DNA of 64,000 nucleotides from Mycolicibacterium parafortuitum (GCF_010725485.1 NZ_AP022598.1:1674001-1738000); one strand, 5' to 3'; counted from the first letter of the stretch, positions 49,137 through 58,846 are shown. The notes: a model not told the origin generated them from the sequence alone. Made by a program: numbers and translations.

Positions 49137-52100
49137 CCAACTCGCCAAGCTGACCGAACGCCTCACCGCCGCCGAGGCACTGGTCGCGACGCGGCGCGCC
49201 GCCGTCCCCGACATCAGCTATCCGGAGCTGCCGGTCACCGAGCGCCGCGACGAGATCGCGGCCGCGATCGAGGCGAACCAGGTCGTGATCGTCGCCGGTG
49301 AGACCGGCTCCGGCAAGACCACGCAGCTGCCCAAGATCTGCCTCGAACTGGGCCGGGGCATCCGCGGCACCATCGGCCACACCCAGCCGCGCCGGCTCGC
49401 GGCCCGCACCGTCGCGACCCGCATCGCCGAGGAACTCGGCACGCCGCTGGGCGAGGCCGTCGGCTACACCGTCCGGTTCACCGACCACGCCGGCGACCGG
49501 ACGCTGGTGAAGCTGATGACCGACGGCATCCTGCTCGCCGAGGTGCAGCGCGACCGCCGGTTGCTGCGCTACGACACGCTGATCATCGACGAGGCGCACG
49601 AACGCAGCCTCAACATCGATTTCCTGCTCGGATATCTGCGCCAGCTGCTGCCACGCAGGCCCGACCTGAAGGTCATCGTCACCTCGGCGACCATCGAACC
49701 GGAGCGGTTCGCGCGGTTCTTCGGCGACGCCCCGATCGTGGAGGTCTCGGGACGCACCTATCCCGTCGAAATCCGCTACCGCCCGCTGGAAGTGGTGGTA
49801 CCGGCGGGCGACGACGAGGACCCCGACGACCCGGATCACGAGGTGGTCCGCACCGAGCTGCGCGACCCGGTGGAGGCGATCATCGACGCCGTCGCCGAAC
49901 TGGAGAGCGAGCCGCGCGGCGACGTGCTGGTGTTCCTGTCCGGAGAGCGGGAGATCCGCGATACCGCAGAGGCTCTGCGCGCCGTCACCGATCCGGCGCA
50001 CACCGAGGTGCTGCCGCTCTACGCGCGCCTGCCCACCGCCGAACAGCAGAAGGTGTTCCAGCCCGGCCGCACCGCGCGGCGGATCGTGTTGGCCACCAAC
50101 GTCGCCGAGACGTCGCTGACGGTGCCCGGGATCCGGTACGTGGTGGACCCGGGCACCGCGCGGATATCCCGGTACAGCCGGCGGACCAAGGTGCAGCGGC
50201 TGCCGATCGAACCGATCTCGCAGGCTTCGGCGGCGCAGCGGGCGGGCCGGTCCGGCCGTACCGCACCCGGTGTGTGTATCCGGCTGTACTCCGAGGAGGA
50301 CTTCCAATCTCGGCCCCGCTACACCGATCCCGAGATCCTGCGCACCAACCTGGCCGCGGTGATCCTGCAGATGGCCGCGCTCGGCTTCGGTGACATCGAG
50401 GAGTTCGGGTTCCTGGACCCGCCCGACGCGCGCAGCATCCGGGACGGGGTGGCGCTGCTGCAGGAGCTCGGCGCATTCGACCGCGGGGGCGAGCTCACCG
50501 ACACCGGCCGCAGGCTTGCGCAGATCCCGGTCGATCCGCGGCTGGGCCGGATGATCCTGCAAGCCGACCGGGAGGGCTGCGTCCGGGAGATGCTGGTACT
50601 GGCCGCGGCGCTGTCGATCCCGGACCCCCGCGAACGCCCCGCCGACCGCGAGGACGCGGCCCGGCAGAAGCATGCCCGCTTCGCCGACGAGCACTCGGAC
50701 TTCACGTCCTACCTGAACCTGTGGCGATACCTGACCGATCAGCGAAAGGAGCGTTCCGGCAGCTCTTTCCGGCGGATGTGTCGTGACGAGTTCCTGCACT
50801 ACCTGCGGATCCGCGAGTGGCAGGACCTGGTCGGCCAGCTGCGCGGCATCTGCCGTGATCTGAACATCCGTGAGCAGGACGAGCCTGCCGACCCGCGCAC
50901 GGTGCACACCGCCCTGACCGCCGGGCTGCTGTCGCACGTCGGCATGCGCGACCAGGACGGCCGGACCTACGAGGGTGCCCGCAACGCGAAGTTCGTGCTC
51001 GCCCCGGGGTCGGTGCTGACCCGGCGTCCGCCGCGCTGGGTCGTGGTCGCCGACCTCGTCGAGACCAGCAGGCTGTTCGGCAGGACCGCGGCGCGCATCG
51101 AACCCGACACCGTCGAGCGGGTCGCGGGGCATCTGCTGCAGCGCACCTACAGTGAGCCGCACTGGGATTCCGAGCGCGGCGCGGTGATGGCCTACGAGCG
51201 GGTCACGCTGTACGGGCTGCCGCTGGTGGCGCGTCGCCGTGTCGGCTACGCGCAGGTGGACCCGGAGGCGGCGCGGGACCTGTTCATCCGGCACGCCCTC
51301 GTCGACGGCGACTGGCGCACCAAGCACCACTTCTTCCGCGACAACGCGCGGCTGCGTGAGGAACTCGCCGACCTCGAGGAGCGGGCGCGTCGCCGAGATC
51401 TGCTGGTCTCCGACGACGAGATCTTCGCGTTCTACGACGCCCGGATCCCGGCCGACGTGGTGTCGAGCAGGCACTTCGACGGCTGGTGGCGCAAGGAGCG
51501 GCACAAGAATCCCGATCTGCTCACGCTGACCCGGGATGACCTGCTGCGCAACGATACCGGCGACGATCAGCCCGACACCTGGCGCTCCGGGGACCTGGCG
51601 TTGCCGCTGAGCTACCGGTTCGACCCGGCCGCCGCCGACGACGGGGTCACCGTTCACGTGCCGGTGGACGTGCTGGCGCGCCTCGGCGGTGACGACTTCG
51701 CCTGGCAGGTGCCCGCACTGCGCGAGGAACTGCTCACCGCGCTGATCAAATCGCTGCCGAAGGACCTGCGCCGCAACTTCGTACCCGCCCCGGACACCGC
51801 ACGCGCGCTGCTGCAGTCCATCACCCCCGACAGCGGGCCGCTGCTGGATGCGGTGCAGCGGGAATTACGGCGCCGCACCGGGGTTCTCGTGCCGATCGAC
51901 GCGTTCGATCTGAGCAAGCTGCCCGCCCACCTGCGGGTCACCTTCGCCGTCGAGGACGGCGACGGCACCGTGGTCGAACGCGGCAAGGATCTCGAGGCGC
52001 TGCAACGCAAACTCGCCGCGCCGACCCGGGATGCGGTCGCGGCGACGGTCGCGGGCGATCTCGAGCGCACCGGGCTGCGCGACTGGCCCGCCGATCTCGA

Positions 52101-52935
52101 CGAGCTGCCCAAGGTGGTGGAACGGGCCGGCGCCTCCGGCCATCTCGTACGCGGATTCCCCGCCCTGGTTCCCGCGGGTGCCGCGGTGGACATCCGGGTG
52201 TTCGCGACGAAGGCCGAACAGGACGCCGCCGCGGTGCGCGGCAGCCGGCGGCTGCTGCTGCTCGCGGTCCCGTCGGTCACGAAAGGTGTTGAGCGCAGCC
52301 TCGATACCCGGACCCGGTTGCTCCTGGGCAACAACCCGGACGGTTCGCTGCAGGCGCTGCTCGACGACTGCGCGCAGGCCGCGGTACAGGCCCTGGCGCC
52401 CAAACCGGTGTGGTCGAAGGGTGAGTTCGCCGCTGCCAGGCAGCGGTTGGCGTCCGGGCTGGCCAAGACCACCGGCGACGTCGTCCGGCGCGTGCAGAGC
52501 GTGCTCGCCGCGCTGCACGAGGTGGAGCTCGCGCTGCCGAAGCAGCCGAGCCAGGCCCAGGCCGCCGCGATCGCCGACATCCGCGCGCAGTTGTCCCGGC
52601 TGGTGCCACCGGGTTTCGTCGCCGCCACCGGCGCGGCGCGCCTCGGCGACCTGACCCGCTACCTGACCGCGATCAGCCGCAGGCTGGAGCGGCTGCCGCA
52701 CGGCCTCGCGGCCGACCGTGAGCGGATGGACCGGGTCGCCGCGGTGCAGGGCGCATACGACGACCTGCGCGCGGCGCTGTCACCGGCCCGGGCCGCCGCG
52801 CCCGATGTCGTCGACATCGGCTGGATGATCGAGGAACTGCGGGTCAGTCTGTGGGCGCAGCAGCTCGGCACCGCACGGCCGGTCAGCGAACAGCGCATCT
52901 ACCGGGCGATCAACGCTGCCGAGTCGGCCGGATGA
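49018..52935 (+). CDS. hrpA: ATP-dependent RNA helicase HrpA
   Basis: 1305 residues, the usual length. Walker A GETGSGKT (94-101), DEAH box (191-194), SAT motif in VTSATIEPERF and the QRAGRSGR motif VI are intact, followed by the HA2/OB region and the long C-terminal DUF3418 extension of bacterial HrpA. It unwinds RNA and in E. coli helps resolve stalled ribosomes. GTG 49018 is supported by a TATCGT hexamer (49006-49011) 6 nt upstream despite overlapping the membrane-protein gene. Confidence 0.95.
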   Translation: MPEPSRTDVRALRARLDGLTISDAARLGRRLRQLRDPTPDQLAKLTERLTAAEALVATRRAAVPDISYPELPVTERRDEIAAAIEANQVVIVAGETGSGKTTQLPKICLELGRGIRGTIGHTQPRRLAARTVATRIAEELGTPLGEAVGYTVRFTDHAGDRTLVKLMTDGILLAEVQRDRRLLRYDTLIIDEAHERSLNIDFLLGYLRQLLPRRPDLKVIVTSATIEPERFARFFGDAPIVEVSGRTYPVEIRYRPLEVVVPAGDDEDPDDPDHEVVRTELRDPVEAIIDAVAELESEPRGDVLVFLSGEREIRDTAEALRAVTDPAHTEVLPLYARLPTAEQQKVFQPGRTARRIVLATNVAETSLTVPGIRYVVDPGTARISRYSRRTKVQRLPIEPISQASAAQRAGRSGRTAPGVCIRLYSEEDFQSRPRYTDPEILRTNLAAVILQMAALGFGDIEEFGFLDPPDARSIRDGVALLQELGAFDRGGELTDTGRRLAQIPVDPRLGRMILQADREGCVREMLVLAAALSIPDPRERPADREDAARQKHARFADEHSDFTSYLNLWRYLTDQRKERSGSSFRRMCRDEFLHYLRIREWQDLVGQLRGICRDLNIREQDEPADPRTVHTALTAGLLSHVGMRDQDGRTYEGARNAKFVLAPGSVLTRRPPRWVVVADLVETSRLFGRTAARIEPDTVERVAGHLLQRTYSEPHWDSERGAVMAYERVTLYGLPLVARRRVGYAQVDPEAARDLFIRHALVDGDWRTKHHFFRDNARLREELADLEERARRRDLLVSDDEIFAFYDARIPADVVSSRHFDGWWRKERHKNPDLLTLTRDDLLRNDTGDDQPDTWRSGDLALPLSYRFDPAAADDGVTVHVPVDVLARLGGDDFAWQVPALREELLTALIKSLPKDLRRNFVPAPDTARALLQSITPDSGPLLDAVQRELRRRTGVLVPIDAFDLSKLPAHLRVTFAVEDGDGTVVERGKDLEALQRKLAAPTRDAVAATVAGDLERTGLRDWPADLDELPKVVERAGASGHLVRGFPALVPAGAAVDIRVFATKAEQDAAAVRGSRRLLLLAVPSVTKGVERSLDTRTRLLLGNNPDGSLQALLDDCAQAAVQALAPKPVWSKGEFAAARQRLASGLAKTTGDVVRRVQSVLAALHEVELALPKQPSQAQAAAIADIRAQLSRLVPPGFVAATGAARLGDLTRYLTAISRRLERLPHGLAADRERMDRVAAVQGAYDDLRAALSPARAAAPDVVDIGWMIEELRVSLWAQQLGTARPVSEQRIYRAINAAESAG

Positions 52936-53638
52936 CGATCTCGTTGACATCGACGTCCGCCGCGGTGCCGACCGAGTACGCGACCGCATCCGCGATGGCC
53001 TCCGGCCCGATCGCGTCGCGGCGGTAGTCGACCATCGCGTCACGGGCGACCGGATCGCTGATCGTGTCGGCCAGTTCGGATTCCACCACACCGGGGGAGA
53101 CCGTGGTGACCTTCAGCCACGGCGGGGACTCCAGCCGCAGCCCTTCGGTGATCGCCCACGCGGCGTGCTTGGTCCCGCAGTACACCGCCCCGGTCGCGAC
53201 GACCTCGTGGGCGCCGACCGAGGCCACCGTGACGACGTGCCCGCGCTGCTGACGGGTGAAATGCGGCAGCACGGCGTGGATTCCGTGCAGCAGACCGCGG
53301 ATGTTGACGTCGATCATCCGGTCCCACTCGTCGACGAGCCCCGCGTCCAGCCGCGACAGCGGCATCACCCCCGCGTTGGCGACCAGTACGTCGATGCTGC
53401 CGTGCCGGGACACGATTCGGTCGACCGCATCGCGCACCGCGTCGCAGTCGGTGACGTCGAGTGCGCACGGTTCGACGGTGCCGGGCGCGTCGGCCAGTTC
53501 GGCGGCCAACGCGTCGAGCCGGTCGGTGCGCCGCGCCGCGGCGATCACGGTGAACCCGTCGGAGGCCAGTCGTGCCGCGACCGCGCGGCCGATTCCGCTA
53601 CTTGCTCCGGTGACCAGAGCAGTGCTGTGATTCGTCAT
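52910..53638 (-). CDS. SDR family oxidoreductase (YdfG-like)
   Basis: 242 residues, ATG 53638 with GGAGG immediately upstream. TGASSGIGRA, NAGVMPLS, and active site YCGTKHA (YxxxK) identify a classical SDR close to NADP-dependent hydroxyacid/serine dehydrogenases such as YdfG. The substrate is unknown. Its last 26 nt overlap hrpA. Divergent from the XRE regulator, which may control it. Confidence 0.9.
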   Translation of the reverse strand: MTNHSTALVTGASSGIGRAVAARLASDGFTVIAAARRTDRLDALAAELADAPGTVEPCALDVTDCDAVRDAVDRIVSRHGSIDVLVANAGVMPLSRLDAGLVDEWDRMIDVNIRGLLHGIHAVLPHFTRQQRGHVVTVASVGAHEVVATGAVYCGTKHAAWAITEGLRLESPPWLKVTTVSPGVVESELADTISDPVARDAMVDYRRDAIGPEAIADAVAYSVGTAADVDVNEIVIRPTRQR

Positions 53639-53738
53639 GCCTCCACTGTCGGCGCGGACCGCCGAACGTACGAGGATGCGGTGTACCTGGGAGTGCTGCA
53701 CCCAGGAACGTCCCGCCGAACCCGGTTACGCTGCGGAG

Positions 53739-54563
53739 ATGGCCGGAAACGAGCTCGGGGAGTTCCTGAAGGCACGCCGCGCGCAGGTCACCCCGGCCGA
53801 GGTGGACCTGCCCTCGGTCGGGCAGCGCCGGGTCAGCGGGCTGCGGCGGGAGGAGGTCGCGCTGCTGGCCGGGTTGAGCGTCGACTACTACACCCGCCTG
53901 GAGCAGGGCCGCGAACGCCATCCGTCGGCCCAGGTGGTCGATGCGCTCGCTGCGGCACTGCGGCTGCCCGAGGACGGCAGGGAACACCTGTTCCGGCTGG
54001 CCGCGCTGAGCCCGCGGGTGCACACCGCGGCCGCCGTCCACGTCGACCCCGCGCTGCTGCAGCTGATGAGCATGTGGCCGCACAACCCGGCGATCGTGTA
54101 CAGCCGTGCCTATGACGTGCTGGCCTCGAACCAGATCGCCGACGCGATGTTCTCGGGATGGGAGCACTCGACGAACCTGCTGCACGTGGTGTTCACCGAC
54201 CCGGCCGCACGCGGCTTCTACGCCGACTGGGCCGCGGTCGCCGAGGACGCGGTCGCCGGCTTCCGGCACGGCTACGGGCAGGCGCCCAACGATCCGCGGA
54301 TCCGCGCGGTGCTCGCCGAGCTGCTGGAGGCCAGCCCCGAGTTCGCCGACCTGTGGACCAGTCACGATGCCCGGCGGAAGTCAGCGCAGAGCAAGAGGTT
54401 TCGCCATCCCGGGGTCGGTGAGATGACGTTGACGATGCAGACCTTCGACGTGCGGTCCAGCCCCGGCCAGGAGCTGGTGGTCTACCACGCCGAGGCCGGA
54501 TCGCCGAGCGCCGAGGCGCTTTCGCTACTCGGATCGCTGGCGGCTACCGAGACGGGTCGATGA
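53739..54563 (+). CDS. XRE-type regulator with MmyB-like sensor domain
   Basis: 274 residues. HTH in the first ~80 residues (LRREEVALLAGLSVDYYTRL, EQGRERHPSAQVVDALAAAL) followed by the MmyB-like PAS-type ligand-binding domain (NPAIVYSRAYDVLASNQIA, GFYADWAAVAEDAVAGFR). Such regulators usually control a divergent SDR or oxidoreductase gene, exactly the arrangement here. ATG 53739 is 6 nt after a TACGCT hexamer (53727-53732). Ligands of the family include fatty acids in one case. Confidence 0.92.
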   Translation: MAGNELGEFLKARRAQVTPAEVDLPSVGQRRVSGLRREEVALLAGLSVDYYTRLEQGRERHPSAQVVDALAAALRLPEDGREHLFRLAALSPRVHTAAAVHVDPALLQLMSMWPHNPAIVYSRAYDVLASNQIADAMFSGWEHSTNLLHVVFTDPAARGFYADWAAVAEDAVAGFRHGYGQAPNDPRIRAVLAELLEASPEFADLWTSHDARRKSAQSKRFRHPGVGEMTLTMQTFDVRSSPGQELVVYHAEAGSPSAEALSLLGSLAATETGR

Positions 54564-55689
54564 GGATCTTCGCGTGTTTCTCCGGGTTCCCGAGGTCGGC
54601 GAACGCCCCGGCGACGCCGTCCAGCCCCACCGTCCCGGTCACCAGCGGTGACGCGTCGACCTTGCCGTCGGCGAGCATGTGCAGGGTGTCGCGGAATTCC
54701 AGAGGCGTGTAACCGAATACGAAGCGTAGGTCGATCTCCTTGCCGATCGCCATCGCCGGGCGCAGCTTGTCCTCACCCATGCAGACACCGACCACGATCA
54801 CCCGTGACGCGAGCGGGGCGGCGCTGATGGCGCCGTCGATCATGCCGGGAACGCCGACACACTCGAAGATCACCGGACGCTTCGGGGCGGTGCCGCCGAG
54901 CCGGTCGGCGACCCGGTACACGTGCGACCAGGCGGGGATCTTGCGCAGCTTCTCCATCGCACCGATACCGAGTTCGTACAGGGCGGGCAGCTCGGTCAGC
55001 CCGCGCTGCTTGGCGGGCACCGCGTCGTACGGCGAATCCTCGGCGGGGTCGACGACGATGTCGGCGCCGCAGCGGGTGGCCAGCGCGCGCCGGCCGGGGG
55101 AGAAGTCGCTGGCGACGATCGTGCGCACGCCCCTGGCCTTCAGGTGGGAGATCACGGCCAGCCCGACCGGGCCGCAGCCGAGCACGATCGCGACGTCCTT
55201 GCCGGTGATGTCGCTGCGCCGCACCGCGTGATAGGCGACCGCCATCGGCTCGGTCAGCGCGGCGGTGGACGGATCCAGGCCGTTGGGCACCACGAACGTC
55301 AGCGCCGCCTCGGCCAGCACCTGCTCGGCGTAGCCGCCGGGCGCCTTCGGTGACAGGCCCGTCAGGTGCACGCCGCCGTGGGCGCGCAGCAGCGGGAACG
55401 ACACCACCGTGGTGCCCGGCTTGAACTCCTTGCCCGCCTTACGGCCGCGGTCGGCGACCACGCCGCAGAACTCGTGGCCCATCACCACCGGGGTGTCACT
55501 GCGGACGAAGTCGTGGTAGCCGCCCTCGGCGAACACCTCGGTGAGCTCGTCGGCGTGATCCTTGGCGTGCAGGTCCGACCCGCAGATCCCGCAGCGCAGC
55601 ACGTCGAGCAGCAGCTGGGCGTCGTCGGGGCGGGGGGACGGCAGGTCGACGACCTTCAGATCGCCGTGAAAACAACTGACCGCTTTCAT
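54544..55689 (-). CDS. Zinc-dependent alcohol dehydrogenase (MDR family)
   Basis: 381 residues. Catalytic zinc ligands in CGICGSDLH and GHEFCG, and a Rossmann loop LGCGPVG; a long loop (FPLLRAHGGVHLTGLSPKAPGG) replaces the usual four-Cys structural zinc lobe. Similar to threonine or sorbitol dehydrogenase-like MDRs in mycobacteria. Start ATG 55689 (MKAVSCFHGD). Converges with a 20-nt overlap on the XRE regulator gene. Confidence 0.9.
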   Translation of the reverse strand: MKAVSCFHGDLKVVDLPSPRPDDAQLLLDVLRCGICGSDLHAKDHADELTEVFAEGGYHDFVRSDTPVVMGHEFCGVVADRGRKAGKEFKPGTTVVSFPLLRAHGGVHLTGLSPKAPGGYAEQVLAEAALTFVVPNGLDPSTAALTEPMAVAYHAVRRSDITGKDVAIVLGCGPVGLAVISHLKARGVRTIVASDFSPGRRALATRCGADIVVDPAEDSPYDAVPAKQRGLTELPALYELGIGAMEKLRKIPAWSHVYRVADRLGGTAPKRPVIFECVGVPGMIDGAISAAPLASRVIVVGVCMGEDKLRPAMAIGKEIDLRFVFGYTPLEFRDTLHMLADGKVDASPLVTGTVGLDGVAGAFADLGNPEKHAKILIDPSR

Positions 55690-55719
55690 TGCGCCATCGT
55701 CGCACGGTAGAACGGCGGT

Positions 55720-56487
55720 ATGAGCAAGTCGCCCCTGTGGGCCACTCTGATGCTTGCGGTGGTGGCGGGCTGCGCCTCCCCGCCGGCTGCCCAGGCCGGC
55801 CCGGCGCCGGTGATCCAGCCGGTGGTGCTCGAGGAGATCCCGCACGATCCTGGCGCGTTCACCCAAGGCTTCGAGATCAGCGGGCCGGTGCTCTACGAGG
55901 GCACGGGGCTGGCGGGGCAGTCGCAGCTGCGCCGGCTCGACCCCGCGACCGGGGAGGTGGCGCGCGCGGTCGCGATCCCGGGCGGCTACTTCGGCGAGGG
56001 CATCACCGTGGTCGGGGACCGGATCTGGCAGCTGACCTACCAGGACGAGATCGCCGTCGAATGGGACAAAGAGAGCCTGACGCCGGTGCGCGAGGTCCCG
56101 CTGGCCGGGGAGGGATGGGGGCTCTGCTACGACGGGAACCGGCTGATCCGCAGCGACGGCACCAACCGGCTGCAGTTCCTGGACCCGGACACGCTGGCCG
56201 AGATCGGAAGCGTGGAGGTCACCGGAGACTCCGGCGTGGTCAAGGGTCTCAACGAACTGGAGTGTGTCGACGGCCAGGTGTGGGCCAACGTGTGGCCGAC
56301 CGACACCATCGTGCGCATCGATCCCGGCACCGGGACGGTCACCCTGGTCGTCGACGCGGCCCCGCTGCGGGAACGGGGGATCCCGCCGACTGCGCAGGTG
56401 CTCAACGGCATCGCCCACGTCCAGGGCTCGGAGTTCCTGCTCACCGGCAAGGACTGGCCGAAGACGTTCCGGGTCGAACTGCGGTGA
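55720..56487 (+). CDS. Glutaminyl-peptide cyclotransferase (glutamine cyclotransferase) lipoprotein
   Basis: 255 residues with a lipobox VAGC (Cys18), so membrane-anchored outside the cell. The five-bladed propeller of plant-type glutaminyl cyclases is seen in HDPGAFTQGFEISGPVLYEG, GYFGEGITVVGDRIWQLTYQ, GEGWGLCYDG, LNELECVDGQVWANVW and VLNGIAHV. These form N-terminal pyroglutamate on exported peptides. Stop overlaps the oxidoreductase start (GTGA). Confidence 0.92.
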   Translation: MSKSPLWATLMLAVVAGCASPPAAQAGPAPVIQPVVLEEIPHDPGAFTQGFEISGPVLYEGTGLAGQSQLRRLDPATGEVARAVAIPGGYFGEGITVVGDRIWQLTYQDEIAVEWDKESLTPVREVPLAGEGWGLCYDGNRLIRSDGTNRLQFLDPDTLAEIGSVEVTGDSGVVKGLNELECVDGQVWANVWPTDTIVRIDPGTGTVTLVVDAAPLRERGIPPTAQVLNGIAHVQGSEFLLTGKDWPKTFRVELR

Positions 56488-57602
56488 CGGGGCGCCGTGT
56501 CGTGATCGCCGGCCTCGGCGACGTCGGAGTGCTCACCGCGATCAGGCTCGCCAGACACGTTGACGTGACTGGGATCTCGACGAATCCTGGCCTGGTCAGC
56601 GGGCAGGAGCTGGGCTGGCGACTGGCCCGCCCCGACGACTGGGCCCGGCACAACTGGATCCCGTTCTCCCGCTTCCGTGGGCTCGACCGGGCCCGCACCG
56701 TGCACGGCACGCTGACCGGGGTGGACACCGGCGCTCGTACCGTCTCGGTGACCCGCGCCGACGGCACCGCCACCGAGGTGCCCTACGACGTGCTGGTGAT
56801 CGCGACCGGCGTCAGCAACGGGTTCTGGCGCCGGGCCGCGCTGCAGACGCCGGATCAGGTCGGCCGGTCCCTGCGTGACCCGCACGAGAAGCTCTCCGCC
56901 GCAACATCTGTGGCAGTGGTTGGTGGTGGCGCGGCGGCGGTCAGCAGCGCCGCGCAGATCGCGACGGCATGGCCTGGTAAACAGGTCGCGCTGTACTTCC
57001 CCGGCGAGCGCGCGCTGGCCGGGCACCACCCGCGCACGTGGCAGAAGGTCCGGTCCCGGCTGCTCGCCGCCGGGGTGCGTCTGCAGCCCGGCCACCGCGC
57101 CGCGCTGGAACCGGGATTCACCGGTGAGGAGCTGACCGCGGGACCGGTGCGGTGGAGCACCGGCCAACCGCCCGCCGCCGCCGACGTGGTGCTGTGGGCC
57201 GTCGGCAAGGTGCGGCCCAACACCGGCTGGCTGCCCGCCGAGCTGCTCGACGAGGACGGCTTCGTCCGCGTGACCCCGCAGCTGCAGGTGCCCGGGCACC
57301 CCGAGATCTTCGCCGTCGGCGACGTCGCGGCGACCGACCCGCTGCGCAGCTCTGCGCGCAACCGCGCCGACGGTCTGTTGGCCCGCAACATCTGCGCGTA
57401 CTTCGCAGGCGAGCCGCTGCGGAAATACCGTCCCCCGACCCGGCGTTGGGGTTCGGTGTTGGGTATCCAGCCCGACGGGCTGGAGGTGTTCGCGCCGAAC
57501 GGCACGGCGTTCCGGTTCCCGGCCTGGGCGTTCGAGCGGGTGCTGATGCCGTGGATCGTGCGCCGGGGCATCTATCGCGGTGTGCGACAGGAGAACACAT
57601 GA
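56484..57602 (+). CDS. FAD-dependent NAD(P)H oxidoreductase (NDH-2/AIF-like)
   Basis: 372 residues. FAD loop AGLGDVGV at the N-terminus, a second nucleotide loop VVGGGAAAVSSA near residue 150, and a C-terminal GDVAATDPL for the flavin. This is the pyridine-nucleotide-disulfide oxidoreductase fold without the redox disulfide, as in type II NADH dehydrogenases or ferredoxin reductases; NWIPFSR and RTWQKV are lineage-specific. The electron acceptor is unknown. Coupled at both ends (GTGA, ATGA). Confidence 0.85.
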   Translation: MTGRRVVIAGLGDVGVLTAIRLARHVDVTGISTNPGLVSGQELGWRLARPDDWARHNWIPFSRFRGLDRARTVHGTLTGVDTGARTVSVTRADGTATEVPYDVLVIATGVSNGFWRRAALQTPDQVGRSLRDPHEKLSAATSVAVVGGGAAAVSSAAQIATAWPGKQVALYFPGERALAGHHPRTWQKVRSRLLAAGVRLQPGHRAALEPGFTGEELTAGPVRWSTGQPPAAADVVLWAVGKVRPNTGWLPAELLDEDGFVRVTPQLQVPGHPEIFAVGDVAATDPLRSSARNRADGLLARNICAYFAGEPLRKYRPPTRRWGSVLGIQPDGLEVFAPNGTAFRFPAWAFERVLMPWIVRRGIYRGVRQENT

Positions 57603-58021
57603 GTTTCGACCCCCACGAACTGCTCGCGTCCGCGCGCCTCGGCGTGCTGGCCACCATCAAGTCCAGCGGGATCCCGCAACTGTCCCCGGTGACGCCGTTC
57701 TACGACCGCGGCGCCGGGGTCATCTACGTGTCGATGACCGACGGGCGCGCCAAGACCGCGAACCTGCGCCGGGATCCCCGCGCCGCGCTCGAGGTCACCA
57801 GCGCCGACGGTTGGGCGTGGGTCACCGCGGAGGGACCGGTGACGTTGACCGGCCCCGGCACCGACCCGCACGGTCCCGAGGTGCAGGCGCTGGTGGACTA
57901 CTACCGCAGCGCCGCGGGCGAGCACCCCGACTGGGACGAGTACCGCTCGGTGATGGTGTCGGACCGCCGCGTGCTGATGGCGATGACGGTCGAGAAGGTC
58001 TACGGCGAGAAGTTGCGCTGA
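57599..58021 (+). CDS. PPOX-class (F420/FMN) split-barrel oxidoreductase
   Basis: 140 residues. The split beta-barrel begins ARLGVLATIKSSGIPQLSPV and includes GRAKTANLRRDPRAALEV, as in Rv1155-type F420-binding proteins; the ending VMVSDRRVLMAMTVEKVYG is typical. F420 rather than FMN is likely in this lineage. The ATG overlaps the flavin oxidoreductase stop, so the three-gene unit is cotranslated. Confidence 0.9.
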   Translation: MSFDPHELLASARLGVLATIKSSGIPQLSPVTPFYDRGAGVIYVSMTDGRAKTANLRRDPRAALEVTSADGWAWVTAEGPVTLTGPGTDPHGPEVQALVDYYRSAAGEHPDWDEYRSVMVSDRRVLMAMTVEKVYGEKLR

Positions 58022-58086
58022 AACCCGGAGATCGCGGCGGTGGCGGGCCGCTGTCGCGGAGAACCCGAACGGGGTTGTCACACGGT

Positions 58087-58740
58087 TCATCTCAGCATCT
58101 CTGCGACGATATCCTCGGTCCACACCACGCCGTGGGCGAGGAACGCGTAGTTGACCAGCGCGGCCGCATAGCCGTCTCCCCACTCGGGATGGCGGGGCCC
58201 GGCGATGGCGTCACGCACGATGTAGACCTCGAAACCCTGTTCCAGCAGATCGCGAAGGTGCGATTCCACGCACATGTTGGCCAGCATGCCCCCGAGGAGG
58301 ACTTTGCCGATCCGACGTTTGCGCAACTGCAGGACGAGGTCGTTGGTCTGCGGACCGAAGACCTTGTGCGGGCTGACGACGACCGTGTCCGGGTCCTCGA
58401 TGTAGGGCCTGAACTCTTCGAGCCAGTCCGCACCGGATCCGGGCAGTCCGTCGAGGTTCAGCGGTCCGGAGCGGTCGAAGGTTCCGGTGCGTAACTCGTC
58501 GGTTTCCAAGGCGCCGTTGAACAGCCAGCGATGATCGGTGGGATAGAAGTAGTGCGGCGAGATGAACATCCCGAACTGCGCTTCCTTGGCGGCCCGGAAG
58601 ATGTCGAGCATGTGCGCGACGGTGCCGTTCTCGGTGACGCTGGCACCGGTGGCCGCCCAGTTGATGCCGGTCGGGCTGAGCACGTCGTTCTGCGGGTCGA
58701 TGAACACGACGGCGGTGTCGCTTCGGTGGATGTTCATCAT
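58087..58740 (-). CDS. Isochorismatase-family cysteine hydrolase
   Basis: 217 residues. The triad is Asp in VVFIDPQND (residue 15), Lys in SPHKVFGP and the nucleophile Cys in GMLANMCVES. Isochorismatase-like enzymes hydrolyse vinyl ethers or amides (nicotinamide, N-carbamoyl compounds); the specific reaction is unknown. Two adjacent ATGs (58740, 58737). A perfect 10-bp inverted repeat about 50 nt upstream may be its operator. Confidence 0.9.
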   Translation of the reverse strand: MMNIHRSDTAVVFIDPQNDVLSPTGINWAATGASVTENGTVAHMLDIFRAAKEAQFGMFISPHYFYPTDHRWLFNGALETDELRTGTFDRSGPLNLDGLPGSGADWLEEFRPYIEDPDTVVVSPHKVFGPQTNDLVLQLRKRRIGKVLLGGMLANMCVESHLRDLLEQGFEVYIVRDAIAGPRHPEWGDGYAAALVNYAFLAHGVVWTEDIVAEMLR

Positions 58741-58791
58741 CGAAGAATCCCCTGATCTGTCGCCGGTGTCGTCAGGGCTCGCCCCCAGGCG

Positions 58792-58815
58792 GCACTACCT
58801 GCTACCAGGTAGTGC
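58792..58815. promoter_or_regulatory. Perfect 10-bp inverted repeat, possible operator
   Basis: GCACTACCTG (58792-58801), 4-nt spacer, CAGGTAGTGC (58806-58815). It lies between the stop of the serine hydrolase and the start of the cysteine hydrolase. No T run follows on the minus strand, so an operator is more likely than a terminator. Confidence 0.5.
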
Positions 58816-58846
58816 TAGACGTTCGGTGTGACCACGGAGCCCGAGG

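Noticed and set aside
48640..51657. A 1005-codon open frame antisense to hrpA, and similar long antisense frames elsewhere (e.g. 30202-32199, 11463-12971)
   Set aside because: Products are Arg/Gly/Asp/His-rich with no domain and mirror the third-position GC bias of the sense genes; they are shadows.
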